From NCBI GenBank assembly GCA_024649995.1, contig JANKMX010000001.1, forward strand, positions 1 through 64,000: a DNA stretch of 64,000 bases, read 5' to 3'. The DNA is from Gudongella sp. (GTDB lineage Bacteria; Bacillota; Clostridia; Tissierellales; Tissierellaceae). Positions 7,953 through 16,746 of this stretch are shown piece by piece. The notes beneath the pieces were generated by a model, which did not search any database, had not been told where the DNA came from, and saw only the letters and a list, made by a program, of their open reading frames with translations. The stretch's first letter is position 1; every line of letters starts with the position of its first letter. The translations under genes and the position numbers were made by a program.

Positions 7953-9032
7953 TTATTCGTATTCCTGGATTGGCCACTTTCCAGTTACAGCATTCATTGC
8001 TCCATCAACTAGTGATGCAAGCTCATCTTCACCAGGGTAAAGGTGAATTGGAGCAATAAACTCACACCATTCAGTTAGTCCTTTTACTATATAGTCAGAG
8101 TAAGCCAATCCCCCAGTAAATGCAATAGCATCAACTTTTCCCTTCAGTGTTACTGCTGCGGATCCGATACTTTTTGCAATCTGATAGATCATGGAATCAT
8201 AGACTTCCTTAGCTTTTTGGTCTCCTTGTTCGATTAGCTTTTCAACTTCCTTACCGTCTTTTGTTCCAAGGTGGGCAAAAAGTCCGCCTTTTCCGTTAAC
8301 TTTCCTGTATAGTTCATTATATGTGTATTCTCCGGAGTAAGCGGCTTTCAATACTTCTCCAATAGGGAGTGTTCCTGCTCTTTCCGGAGCCATTGGGCCG
8401 TCCCCGTCAAGTCCGTTGTTCACATCCTCAACCTTGCCTTTGTTATGGGCTGCTATAGACATTCCACCGCCCATGTGAATTATAATGGCGTTGATTTCAT
8501 CATACTCTCTTCCTAGTTCAGCAGCAAGCTTTCTGCCGACAGATTTTTGATTAAGAGCCTGATACCAGCTTTTTCTATAAATATCTTTCCAGCCTGTGTA
8601 TCTTGCTTCTGCTATTAATTCATCAATGCAAGGAGCATCTACGGTGTATGCTTCCACATTTAACTCTTTGGCCATATCATGGGCAAGTGCACAGCCAACT
8701 CCACAAGGGTGATTTCCGTACTTTCTACTTCTAGCATCAGCGACCATATTATCGTTGATTCTGTATGTACCACTGTTCATGGGTTTTATTGGAGCCCCTC
8801 TTGAGACAAGAAAATCAAAGTCTGTCATCTTGTAGCCATGGCTACTGACAAAATCTTCTATGGCGTTTTTTCTGAAGTCGTATTGTTCCCAGATGTCGTT
8901 GAATTTAATGAAGGAATCATCTGTTTCATGGCGGATTGTCTCCTGGTGCAAGCAATTTCTGTCCTGGAATATAGCAACTTTGGTTGAAGTGCTACCTAGG
9001 TTTAATACAAGTATTTTATTTGTGCCTGACAT
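7953..9032 (-). CDS. buk: Butyrate kinase-family acyl kinase
   Basis: ILVLNLGSTSTKVAIF, IIHMGGGMSIAAHNKG, DGDGPMAPERAG, AFTGG motifs. Confidence 0.93.
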   Translation of the reverse strand: MSGTNKILVLNLGSTSTKVAIFQDRNCLHQETIRHETDDSFIKFNDIWEQYDFRKNAIEDFVSSHGYKMTDFDFLVSRGAPIKPMNSGTYRINDNMVADARSRKYGNHPCGVGCALAHDMAKELNVEAYTVDAPCIDELIAEARYTGWKDIYRKSWYQALNQKSVGRKLAAELGREYDEINAIIIHMGGGMSIAAHNKGKVEDVNNGLDGDGPMAPERAGTLPIGEVLKAAYSGEYTYNELYRKVNGKGGLFAHLGTKDGKEVEKLIEQGDQKAKEVYDSMIYQIAKSIGSAAVTLKGKVDAIAFTGGLAYSDYIVKGLTEWCEFIAPIHLYPGEDELASLVDGAMNAVTGKWPIQEYE

Positions 9033-9075
9033 TATTTCGCCTCCTTTATTTACTTATTTTTAATTTATCCCAGAA

Positions 9076-9111
9076 CAAAAAAGAAAACTGTGTGAAAAAG
9101 CACAGTTTTCT
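9076..9111 (-). terminator. Terminator for the second crp gene (minus strand)
   Basis: AGAAAACTGTG/CACAGTTTTCT stem followed by T-run on minus strand. Confidence 0.75.
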
Positions 9112-9148
9112 GAATAATGACATGAGATAATGGATTTAATTCAGAATG

Positions 9149-9874
9149 CTATTCTGATTCTGAAAGAAAATCATTTAATTTATGTAAGTCAGGACAACAA
9201 ATGGTACGCTTGTGTTTACATATTAGCTTTTGTTTTTTAAGTTTATTAATTGCTTTTGTGACAGCTTCTCTTCTAGTACCGATCATATCAGCGATTTCTT
9301 GGTCGGTAATATTAATCTCAAGGTGTTGGCCATCATCGCATACACCATTATAAGTACAATTTTCAGAGGGGATAGTACTGTTTATTGAACATTTCCGTCC
9401 AAAAGAATCAAATAGGCTAAGTAATAAAACAGCTACTCTTTGCTCTATCTTTAAAAAGGACATATACTCAACTTGGAATGAAAGTAGTCTTATTTTTCGG
9501 CCCATAGACTCGAATACCTGGAATACGATTTCAGGGTAGTCTTTGAATAATTTGATTAATTGATCTTTTGAGAAAAATAAAATTACCGAGTCCTTTAAAG
9601 CTTGTGCATTTGTGAAGCTTGGATGCTGGTCAAAAAAAGCAGTTTCGCCAAAAAAGGAGCCTGGTTCATGTATTGCTAATGTCTTTTCTGAACCACTTGA
9701 ATCAATTAAGTTGACTTTGATTCTACCACTGATGAGGAAGTGAAGATATTTTTGTACATCATCCTGTTGGTAAATGAGGCTACCCTCAGTATAGGATTTT
9801 TTTATATTTGAATAACTGAGCAATAATTCATTAATATCTGTATCGTCAATGACCCAAAGTGATTTATACAGCAT
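9149..9874 (-). CDS. Crp/Fnr family transcriptional regulator (second paralogue, Cys-rich C-terminal half)
   Basis: cNMP-like domain (EPGSFFGETAFFDQHPSFTNAQAL) and HTH (ITDQEIADMIGTRREAVTKAINKL). Confidence 0.85.
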   Translation of the reverse strand: MLYKSLWVIDDTDINELLLSYSNIKKSYTEGSLIYQQDDVQKYLHFLISGRIKVNLIDSSGSEKTLAIHEPGSFFGETAFFDQHPSFTNAQALKDSVILFFSKDQLIKLFKDYPEIVFQVFESMGRKIRLLSFQVEYMSFLKIEQRVAVLLLSLFDSFGRKCSINSTIPSENCTYNGVCDDGQHLEINITDQEIADMIGTRREAVTKAINKLKKQKLICKHKRTICCPDLHKLNDFLSESE

Positions 9875-10019
9875 TTAGAGACCTCCTTTTATAAACTTTG
9901 ATTAATTAACACTATATCACAGATTCAAAATTAATTGAAGTAAAGGTACTATGGGAGGTTTAGAGGCTGTTAGATAAAGAAGTTGTTCATACATTGTTAA
10001 AAAATAGGGAGGGATAAAT

Positions 10020-10577
10020 ATGAAAGAAATTAGAATTCATGGTAGGGGAGGTCAAGGTGCTGTAACTACATCTGAGATTATTGTCTACGCAGCAGTTGAA
10101 GATGGTAAATATGGTGCTTGTTTTCCTTATTTCGGTTTTGAGAAAAAAGGAGGTCCGGTTAGTGCATTTGTGAGAATTGACGAGAATAAGATTAGAGAGA
10201 AGAATCAAGTTTATAACCCAAACTGTGTAATGGTAATAGATCCAACACTATTAAGCAGTGTGGACGTATTTGTGGGTGCAAAAGAAGAGTCCATATTGGT
10301 TATAAACACAAAATCAATTGAGGATATAGAAATCCCAGAAAACATAACAAAAGTAGCATATGTGGATGCTAACGCTGCGTCGATGGATATATTTGGACGA
10401 TTACTTCCTAATACTATCGTATTAGGTGCCTTTGTTAAAGCTACGAACTGGGTTAGCTTCGATAAGGTAAGTGAAAAGACTCAAGCAATTTGGGGTCCAA
10501 AGAATATAGAAGCATTAGAGTATGGTTACAATAATGTTGTTATTGTTGATGTGAATGGAGGGGTCAATCGTGACTAA
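10020..10577 (+). CDS. 2-oxoacid:ferredoxin oxidoreductase gamma subunit
   Basis: EIRIHGRGGQGAVTTSEIIVYAA...YGACFPYFGFEKKGGPVSAFVRID. Confidence 0.92.
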   Translation: MKEIRIHGRGGQGAVTTSEIIVYAAVEDGKYGACFPYFGFEKKGGPVSAFVRIDENKIREKNQVYNPNCVMVIDPTLLSSVDVFVGAKEESILVINTKSIEDIEIPENITKVAYVDANAASMDIFGRLLPNTIVLGAFVKATNWVSFDKVSEKTQAIWGPKNIEALEYGYNNVVIVDVNGGVNRD

Positions 10578-10824
10578 GACTGAATTTATATGTGCAGTAG
10601 GTAAGGAACTAAATATCATCAATACTGGAGATTGGAAGATGTATCCGGTAGTTATAGATCAGGAAAAATGCGTTAAATGTAGTATGTGCTTCCAGTATTG
10701 TCCAACAAAATCTGTAAAATATGTTGATGGAACGTACTTCATAAACCCTGATTTTTGTAAAGGCTGTGGAGTTTGCATAGAAGAATGTCGATCTAATGCC
10801 ATCGATTTTGTTAAGGGGGAATAA
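10570..10824 (+). CDS. 2-oxoacid:ferredoxin oxidoreductase delta (2x[4Fe-4S]) subunit
   Basis: CVKCSMCFQYCP and CKGCGVCIEECR; GTG start at 10570, or ATG 10555. Confidence 0.9.
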   Translation: MTKTEFICAVGKELNIINTGDWKMYPVVIDQEKCVKCSMCFQYCPTKSVKYVDGTYFINPDFCKGCGVCIEECRSNAIDFVKGE

Positions 10825-10826
10825 CT

Positions 10827-12014
10827 ATGAGTAAAAAACAAGTGTTAAACGGAAACCATGCAGCAGCTATAGGAGCACTTTTAGCAAAACCAGATGTTGT
10901 AGCTGCTTATCCAATAACCCCACAGACTCCTTTGGTTGAATACTTTAGCCAATATGTAGCTGATGGTGTTATGGATTCTACCATTGTGGAACCAGAGTCA
11001 GAGCACTCAGCAATGAGTGTATTGACAGGTGCATCACTGGCCGGGGCGAGAACATTTACTGCAACTTCATCACAGGGGCTATCATTGATGTTTGAGCCTT
11101 ACTTTAGAGCATCCACTATGAGGTTGCCCATAGTAATGAACATTGTTAATAGAGAAATGATATCGCCTCAAACAGTATGGGGTGGACCTCAGGATTCATT
11201 AACAGTTAGAGATGCTGGTTGGCTTCAGATTTACGTGGAAGATAATCAAGAAATTTTGGACATGAATATTCAAGCATTTAAGATTGCTGAACATAAAGAT
11301 GTATTACTTCCAATTAACATCTGTTACGATGGTTTTTACTTATCTCATATGACAGAGGGAGTAGAAGTTCCAGATCAAGAGGATGTTGCAAATTTCATTC
11401 CACCATATAAGCCAACACATGTTAAGCTAGATCCTGAGACACCTATGGCAGTGGATCCACTAACACCAGGAGACTACCTTCAGTATTATAGGGAGTTACA
11501 TATGGAAGCAATGGATAATGCAAAGAAGGTCATCAAGGAAGTAAATGATGAATTTGCTGCAAAATTCGGGAGAGATTACTTTGGTCTAGTTGAACCATAC
11601 AAAATGGAAGATGCTGAATATGTACTAGTAACACTCGGTTCATTAACTGGGTCAGCTAGAATTGCAGTAGATTTGGCAAGAGAGAAGGGCGTAAAGGTAG
11701 GATTAGTAAAAATTAGATGTTTAAGACCGTTCCCTAAAGACGAAATTGTAGAACTATTAAGAGACAGAAAAGCTATTGGTGTTATAGATAGAAATGTAAG
11801 CTTTGGTTGGCATACAGGAATTGTATATCAGGAAATAAAGTCAGCTACAAGCACTCTTGAAGCTGTCCCAACTATTCCATTTGTTGGTGGTCTTGGTGGA
11901 GAGGACTTGACCACTGATCTTATGAGTGAGGCAATTGAAAAAGTTTTGGAAGTTGCCGATAACGGAAGCATTGAGAATAAAGCATATTGGCTTATAAATA
12001 CAAAGGGGAGATAA
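10827..12014 (+). CDS. 2-oxoacid:ferredoxin oxidoreductase alpha subunit
   Basis: GNHAAAIGALLAKPDVVAAYPITPQTPLVEYFS...EPESEHSAMS; PorA-like. Confidence 0.93.
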   Translation: MSKKQVLNGNHAAAIGALLAKPDVVAAYPITPQTPLVEYFSQYVADGVMDSTIVEPESEHSAMSVLTGASLAGARTFTATSSQGLSLMFEPYFRASTMRLPIVMNIVNREMISPQTVWGGPQDSLTVRDAGWLQIYVEDNQEILDMNIQAFKIAEHKDVLLPINICYDGFYLSHMTEGVEVPDQEDVANFIPPYKPTHVKLDPETPMAVDPLTPGDYLQYYRELHMEAMDNAKKVIKEVNDEFAAKFGRDYFGLVEPYKMEDAEYVLVTLGSLTGSARIAVDLAREKGVKVGLVKIRCLRPFPKDEIVELLRDRKAIGVIDRNVSFGWHTGIVYQEIKSATSTLEAVPTIPFVGGLGGEDLTTDLMSEAIEKVLEVADNGSIENKAYWLINTKGR

Positions 12015-12017
12015 TCT

Positions 12018-12923
12018 ATGAAACTAGCTGAGAGAATGTCATCTTATGAAGATATGGTTGGTCCTGGAATAACAGCATGTTCAGGATGTAATGTTGAGCT
12101 TTCAATGAGGACCGCTCTTCAGATACTTGGACCAAATACTATTGTAGCTGTTCCTCCTGGATGTATGGGAGGAGTTCAAAGTGTAGGGTGGGCAGATAAA
12201 ACTGGGATGAAAATACCTGTTTTCTTTCCACTGCTAGATAATACTGCATCTATGTTAAGCGGGATCAAGAAATATTATGAAAGAATAGGTAGAGATGTAA
12301 ATGTAGTTGCTTTTGCAGGGGATGGCGCAAGTGTTGATGCAGGTTTCCAAGCACTTTCAGGAGCTGCCGAAAGAGGAGATAATATAATTTACATTTGCTA
12401 TGACAATGAAGGATATATGAATACAGGCTTTCAGAGAAGTAGTTCAACATCATTGGGATCTTGGACATCGACTACACCAGTTGGAGATGCCTCACACGGT
12501 AAGTCTTCTCATAAGAAAGATATGCCAATGATTATGGCGATGCATGATATCGCATATATGGCTACTGCATCACCAGCATACATGCCTGACCTAATTAGAA
12601 AAATTGAAAAGGCTAAGACTATCAAGGATGGATTAGTGTACATTCACATATATAATAGCTGTACAACAGGTTGGGGTTATCCTTCCGAGAAAAGTATAGA
12701 TATTGTAAGAAAAGGTGTTAAATCTAGATTTATGCCAATATACGAAGTGGATCATGGAAAATTCAAGTTAAATGTTGATATTAAGGATCCAATACCTCTA
12801 ATGGATTACTTGTCATCAATGAAGAAGTATAAACATCTTAGTGAGCAACAAATTGAAGAGCTACAAAAATATGTAGACGATAAATGGAAGAATCTTAAAA
12901 CCCTATGTGAAGTAATGGGCTAA
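12018..12923 (+). CDS. 2-oxoacid:ferredoxin oxidoreductase beta (TPP) subunit
   Basis: CSGCNVELSMRTAL...FAGDGASVDAGFQALSGAAERGDNIIYICYDNEGYMNTG TPP motif. Confidence 0.93.
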   Translation: MKLAERMSSYEDMVGPGITACSGCNVELSMRTALQILGPNTIVAVPPGCMGGVQSVGWADKTGMKIPVFFPLLDNTASMLSGIKKYYERIGRDVNVVAFAGDGASVDAGFQALSGAAERGDNIIYICYDNEGYMNTGFQRSSSTSLGSWTSTTPVGDASHGKSSHKKDMPMIMAMHDIAYMATASPAYMPDLIRKIEKAKTIKDGLVYIHIYNSCTTGWGYPSEKSIDIVRKGVKSRFMPIYEVDHGKFKLNVDIKDPIPLMDYLSSMKKYKHLSEQQIEELQKYVDDKWKNLKTLCEVMG

Positions 12924-13000
12924 CAATGTAATTTACTACGGAGTTAATAATTACAGAAAGTTATTGGATGAAAATAATTTACGGGAAATAGGGTGAAGAT

Positions 13001-13495
13001 ATGAAGACAATTAACAACGTGATTGATGTTTGTATGAAAATTCTTTCGCTTATTGCAGCTCTTGCTTTAGGATTTCTATTGCTTGGAATTTGTTATTCGA
13101 CTTTATCAAGAGTGGCATTTAACAAGCCCCTCACAAACTTGGTAGAATATTCTACCTATAGTCTTATATATGTTACCTTTTTTGGTGCACCAGAAATACT
13201 TAAGAAAAAAGGTCACATTAATCTGGATATCATAACTACTATGATACCAGAGAAGGCAAATAGAGTTTTATCAATGGTTGTTAACATTGTTGGGGCAGCA
13301 ATTTCTGCGGTAATGACTTACTACGGGGCTCTTGTAGCAATAGATAATTTTGTTAACAAGATTAAGATTATGGACTCGATGGGAACTCCTCAGTTCCTAT
13401 TGACAGCAACGATACCCATAGGTATGTTTTTTATGACCATTCAATTTATCAGAAACTTCTATGGGGATTATAAGGAGAAAAACAGCATTGCATAA
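13001..13495 (+). CDS. dctQ: TRAP transporter small permease (DctQ family)
   Basis: 4-TM, about 165 aa protein preceding DctM. Confidence 0.85.
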   Translation: MKTINNVIDVCMKILSLIAALALGFLLLGICYSTLSRVAFNKPLTNLVEYSTYSLIYVTFFGAPEILKKKGHINLDIITTMIPEKANRVLSMVVNIVGAAISAVMTYYGALVAIDNFVNKIKIMDSMGTPQFLLTATIPIGMFFMTIQFIRNFYGDYKEKNSIA

Positions 13496-13534
13496 CAATC
13501 TAGTGGCGTTTAAAGTGAGAGAGAGGTGGAATGT

Positions 13535-14839
13535 ATGGAGTGGTATGTAGTTTTATTACTCATCTTCTTTGTACTACTGGCAATCATGTTTACGGGACTC
13601 CCCATAGCATTTAGCTTTATGGTTGTATCAGCAGTAGTTATGTTTTACATGCAAGGTGAGTTTGGAATTAGACAATTAATATTGGGGATGTATGATCAAG
13701 TTGCAAAGTTCTCCCTGACCCCGATTCCTTTTTTCATGATAATGGGCGAAGTATTCTATCAATCTGGATTAGTATCAAGGACTTTGGATTCATTATCAAA
13801 ATTTGTTAAGAAAGTTCCTGGACGTCTTAGCATAATAACATTACTTGCTGGTGGTGTGTTTGCAGCTTTATCAGGATCAGTTGTTGCTAATACTGCAATG
13901 TTTGGTTCACTAATGCTTCCTGACATGATGAAAAGAGGTTATAATAAATCACTGATTGCTGGTACTATCATGGCTTCAGGAGCTTTGGCCATGGTAATCC
14001 CACCAAGTGCATTAGCTGTATTACTTGGATCAATCTCAGGAATATCAGTAGGTAAAATCCTTATAGGAGCTATCCTACCTGGGGTTCTACTAATGCTTAT
14101 GTATATAGTTTATGTAATGGCAGTTTGCATAATAAAACCAGAATATGCACCATCATATGAAGTTGAAAAGACCCCATTAAAAGAGGCTCTATTGACGGCT
14201 TTGAGAGATCTAGTTCCATTAGTGTTCATTTTCTTAGCAGTAATGGGAATTATATTTACAGGTGTAGGAACACCTACTGAAGCAGCTGCGATTGGAGCAT
14301 TAGCTTCATATGTATTGACTGCATTTTATGGGAAATTGTCTTTAAGATTAATTACCAGTACACTGGTGGATTCCCTTAAGGTAACATCTATGGTCCTAAT
14401 AATCATTGCAGGGTCTGCAGGCTTTAGTCAAATACTTGCAATGACAGGTGCAAGTAGAGAGGCGGTAATGGCAATCATGAGTTTGTCGGTCTCACCTTTC
14501 TTGATTTTAAGCTTGATGCTATTCATTATCATAATATTAGGCTTCTTTATGGAGCAGACTGCGATTATGATGATAACATTACCGATTATGATGCCTGTAA
14601 TCATAAATATGGAAGTGAATACAATTTGGTTTGCGGTAATGTATCTAATCTGTTTACAAATTGGACAGTTGACACCGCCTGTTGGACTTGCACTGTTTAC
14701 AATGAAGGGAGTATCACCTCCGGAAGTTAAAATGACAGATATTTATAGAGGTGCAGTACCTTTCTTGGCAATGGATGTTTTAGCATTATTTGTTATAGCA
14801 TTAATACCTGCCTTGGTAACTTGGTTGCCGAGTCTGTGA
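13535..14839 (+). CDS. dctM: TRAP transporter large permease (DctM family)
   Basis: FSLTPIPFFMIMGE, LSGSVVANTAMFGSLMLPDM, PPSALAVLLGSISGISVGKIL. Confidence 0.95.
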   Translation: MEWYVVLLLIFFVLLAIMFTGLPIAFSFMVVSAVVMFYMQGEFGIRQLILGMYDQVAKFSLTPIPFFMIMGEVFYQSGLVSRTLDSLSKFVKKVPGRLSIITLLAGGVFAALSGSVVANTAMFGSLMLPDMMKRGYNKSLIAGTIMASGALAMVIPPSALAVLLGSISGISVGKILIGAILPGVLLMLMYIVYVMAVCIIKPEYAPSYEVEKTPLKEALLTALRDLVPLVFIFLAVMGIIFTGVGTPTEAAAIGALASYVLTAFYGKLSLRLITSTLVDSLKVTSMVLIIIAGSAGFSQILAMTGASREAVMAIMSLSVSPFLILSLMLFIIIILGFFMEQTAIMMITLPIMMPVIINMEVNTIWFAVMYLICLQIGQLTPPVGLALFTMKGVSPPEVKMTDIYRGAVPFLAMDVLALFVIALIPALVTWLPSL

Positions 14840-14901
14840 TGAATTTTATATGAATCAAATGGCTTTAATTAAAGTAAGATAAAATAAAGGGAGGTAGGAC
14901 A

Positions 14902-15909
14902 ATGAATATTAGAAAGATTATGATGTTAATGTTAGTGTTCGTTATTAGTATGAGCCTAATTGCATGTGGTGGTGGAGCCTCAGAGCCATCTGAATCTGGA
15001 GAAGAGCAAGAAGTTGTATTAAAGGTTAACTCAGCTTGGGCAGAGGGTAACAGCTTGCTTTGGAACATGGATGATTTTGTTCAAAAAGTAGAAGAAAAGT
15101 CAAATGGAACCGTGAAAATTGAGTGGGGTGGAGGACCTGAATCAATACCTACATATCAACTAGTTGAAGCATTGAAAAATGGGATTGTTGATATAGCTTG
15201 GACAGCTCATACCTACAATGTATCCAATGTACCGGTATTAGAAGCTATGAAGTTAACAGATGCTGCTACTATGAGAGAGACTGGAGGATTTGAGTTTGTA
15301 AATGAGCTTTATAATGAAAAATTAAATAGTCATTATATATCCGCATCTACTGATGGATTAACATATAATCTCTATACAAAAAAAGAAATTACAAGTCTAG
15401 ACGATTTTAAAGGCATGACAATCAGAGCTACCCCAGCATATCAACCATTTGTTGAAGCATTGGGTGCTGGTGTTGTAAACATGGATCCAGGTGAAGCATA
15501 TCAGGCTCTAGAGAGAAATGTTATTCAAGGATATGGATGGCCAAGTGTAGGTGTTACAGACTTTGGGTGGCAGGAAGTATCTGAGTATCTCATCCAACCA
15601 CAATTTTATACTGTTGATGTTGCAATTCTAATGAGCGATGAAGCTTGGAGTCAGTTAAGTGAAAGCCAAAGAGCCGCAATCCTTGAGGCTGGAGAGGAGC
15701 TTGAATCAGAAGCTAGAGCATATTATGAAGGAAAGATTAATGAAGAAAATGAGTTCCTTAAGAGTGAAGGAATGAAGGAAATTGTTCTAGATGGCGCAGA
15801 AGCTGAGGAGTATCTGAAACTAGCATATGAAAAAGGCTGGGAAAGCGCAGTCAAAGTTGATGAAGAAAATGCTTTGAAATTGCAGGAATTTACAGGTTAT
15901 TCTAAGTAA
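14902..15909 (+). CDS. dctP: TRAP transporter solute-binding lipoprotein (DctP family)
   Basis: Lipobox LIACGGG; GMTIRATPAYQPFVEALGA carboxylate-binding Arg motif. Confidence 0.92.
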   Translation: MNIRKIMMLMLVFVISMSLIACGGGASEPSESGEEQEVVLKVNSAWAEGNSLLWNMDDFVQKVEEKSNGTVKIEWGGGPESIPTYQLVEALKNGIVDIAWTAHTYNVSNVPVLEAMKLTDAATMRETGGFEFVNELYNEKLNSHYISASTDGLTYNLYTKKEITSLDDFKGMTIRATPAYQPFVEALGAGVVNMDPGEAYQALERNVIQGYGWPSVGVTDFGWQEVSEYLIQPQFYTVDVAILMSDEAWSQLSESQRAAILEAGEELESEARAYYEGKINEENEFLKSEGMKEIVLDGAEAEEYLKLAYEKGWESAVKVDEENALKLQEFTGYSK

Positions 15910-15943
15910 TTTAGAATATAGTTTATAGAGATTTACCCCCTTA

Positions 15944-15974
15944 TACACCCTGGAAGTAATTATTCTAGGGTGTA
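15944..15974 (+). terminator. Hairpin downstream of dctP
   Basis: TACACCCT/AGGGTGTA stem. Confidence 0.6.
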
Positions 15975-16020
15975 TTATTATTGAATCAATTATTGAAATA
16001 GACTCTTTCTATCCTTATAA

Positions 16021-16050
16021 AAAAGCTGCCAGAAATCTTGTTCTGACAGC
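16021..16050 (-). terminator. Terminator for DUF302 gene (minus)
   Basis: GCTGTCAGAA/TTCTGGCAGC then T-run on minus strand. Confidence 0.75.
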
Positions 16051-16088
16051 CTAGTAAACATCATATTAAGTTATTTATTAAGGGGAAT

Positions 16089-16475
16089 CTATTTTGCCTC
16101 TTCCATTGCAGCCATCAACTCATGCTCAATTCTTGAACCAATCTCAGATAGCTTGTCATCCTTAAATACTCCCATAAGTTCTTTTGGACTTACCAGGCCA
16201 ATAAACATTTGACCCTTATCCTCAAATATCGCCATCTTGCAAGGAAGGAATAGTCCTGCTTCCATGTTTATCGTTAGGATTTCCTTGGCCTGCTTTGGAT
16301 TACAGACTTCAAGGATCTTGAAATTTCCTTCAAATTCCAACCCTTTGCTCTTAAGCGTCTCCTCGAAATCCAGCTCCCATAAAACTCCAAAACTTTTTTC
16401 CTTTAGACTTTTCTTTAATGCTTCCAATGCTTCCTCATAGCTTTTCTCGGTCTTTACTTTATATTTGATATCCAT
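16089..16475 (-). CDS. DUF302 domain-containing protein
   Basis: FGVLWELDFEETLKSKGLEFEGNFKILEVCNPKQAKEIL...LPCKMAIFEDKG. Confidence 0.85.
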   Translation of the reverse strand: MDIKYKVKTEKSYEEALEALKKSLKEKSFGVLWELDFEETLKSKGLEFEGNFKILEVCNPKQAKEILTINMEAGLFLPCKMAIFEDKGQMFIGLVSPKELMGVFKDDKLSEIGSRIEHELMAAMEEAK

Positions 16476-16746
16476 CTAAATCCTCCTTTGAGTATTATTT
16501 CGTCTAAAGAATACATACCCCAACTAGGTATATTTATTCAGTATGGATTCAGGATTTAAATATTTTCTGTAGATAGGGAAAGGATTTAGTTCCAAATCAG
16601 GAACTACAACACTTATTTCAAATTATATTCCCATATTTTAATTAATTGCCCTTAGAATGAGTTTTATTGTGACAAGTTTATGGTATATGAGTAATGGCGA
16701 GTATTTTTTAGTTTAGCGTAATAATGTGATAAGGAGAGTGGTGCTA

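Noticed and set aside
7029-9032. Ptb and Buk as microcompartment cargo
   Set aside because: Neither has an N- or C-terminal extension, they are on the opposite strand behind a strong terminator; more likely cytosolic partners.
12924-13000. TGTAATTTAC/TTACA sequences before dctQ as a third Crp site
   Set aside because: Half-sites are not at the N6 spacing seen in the two good operators.
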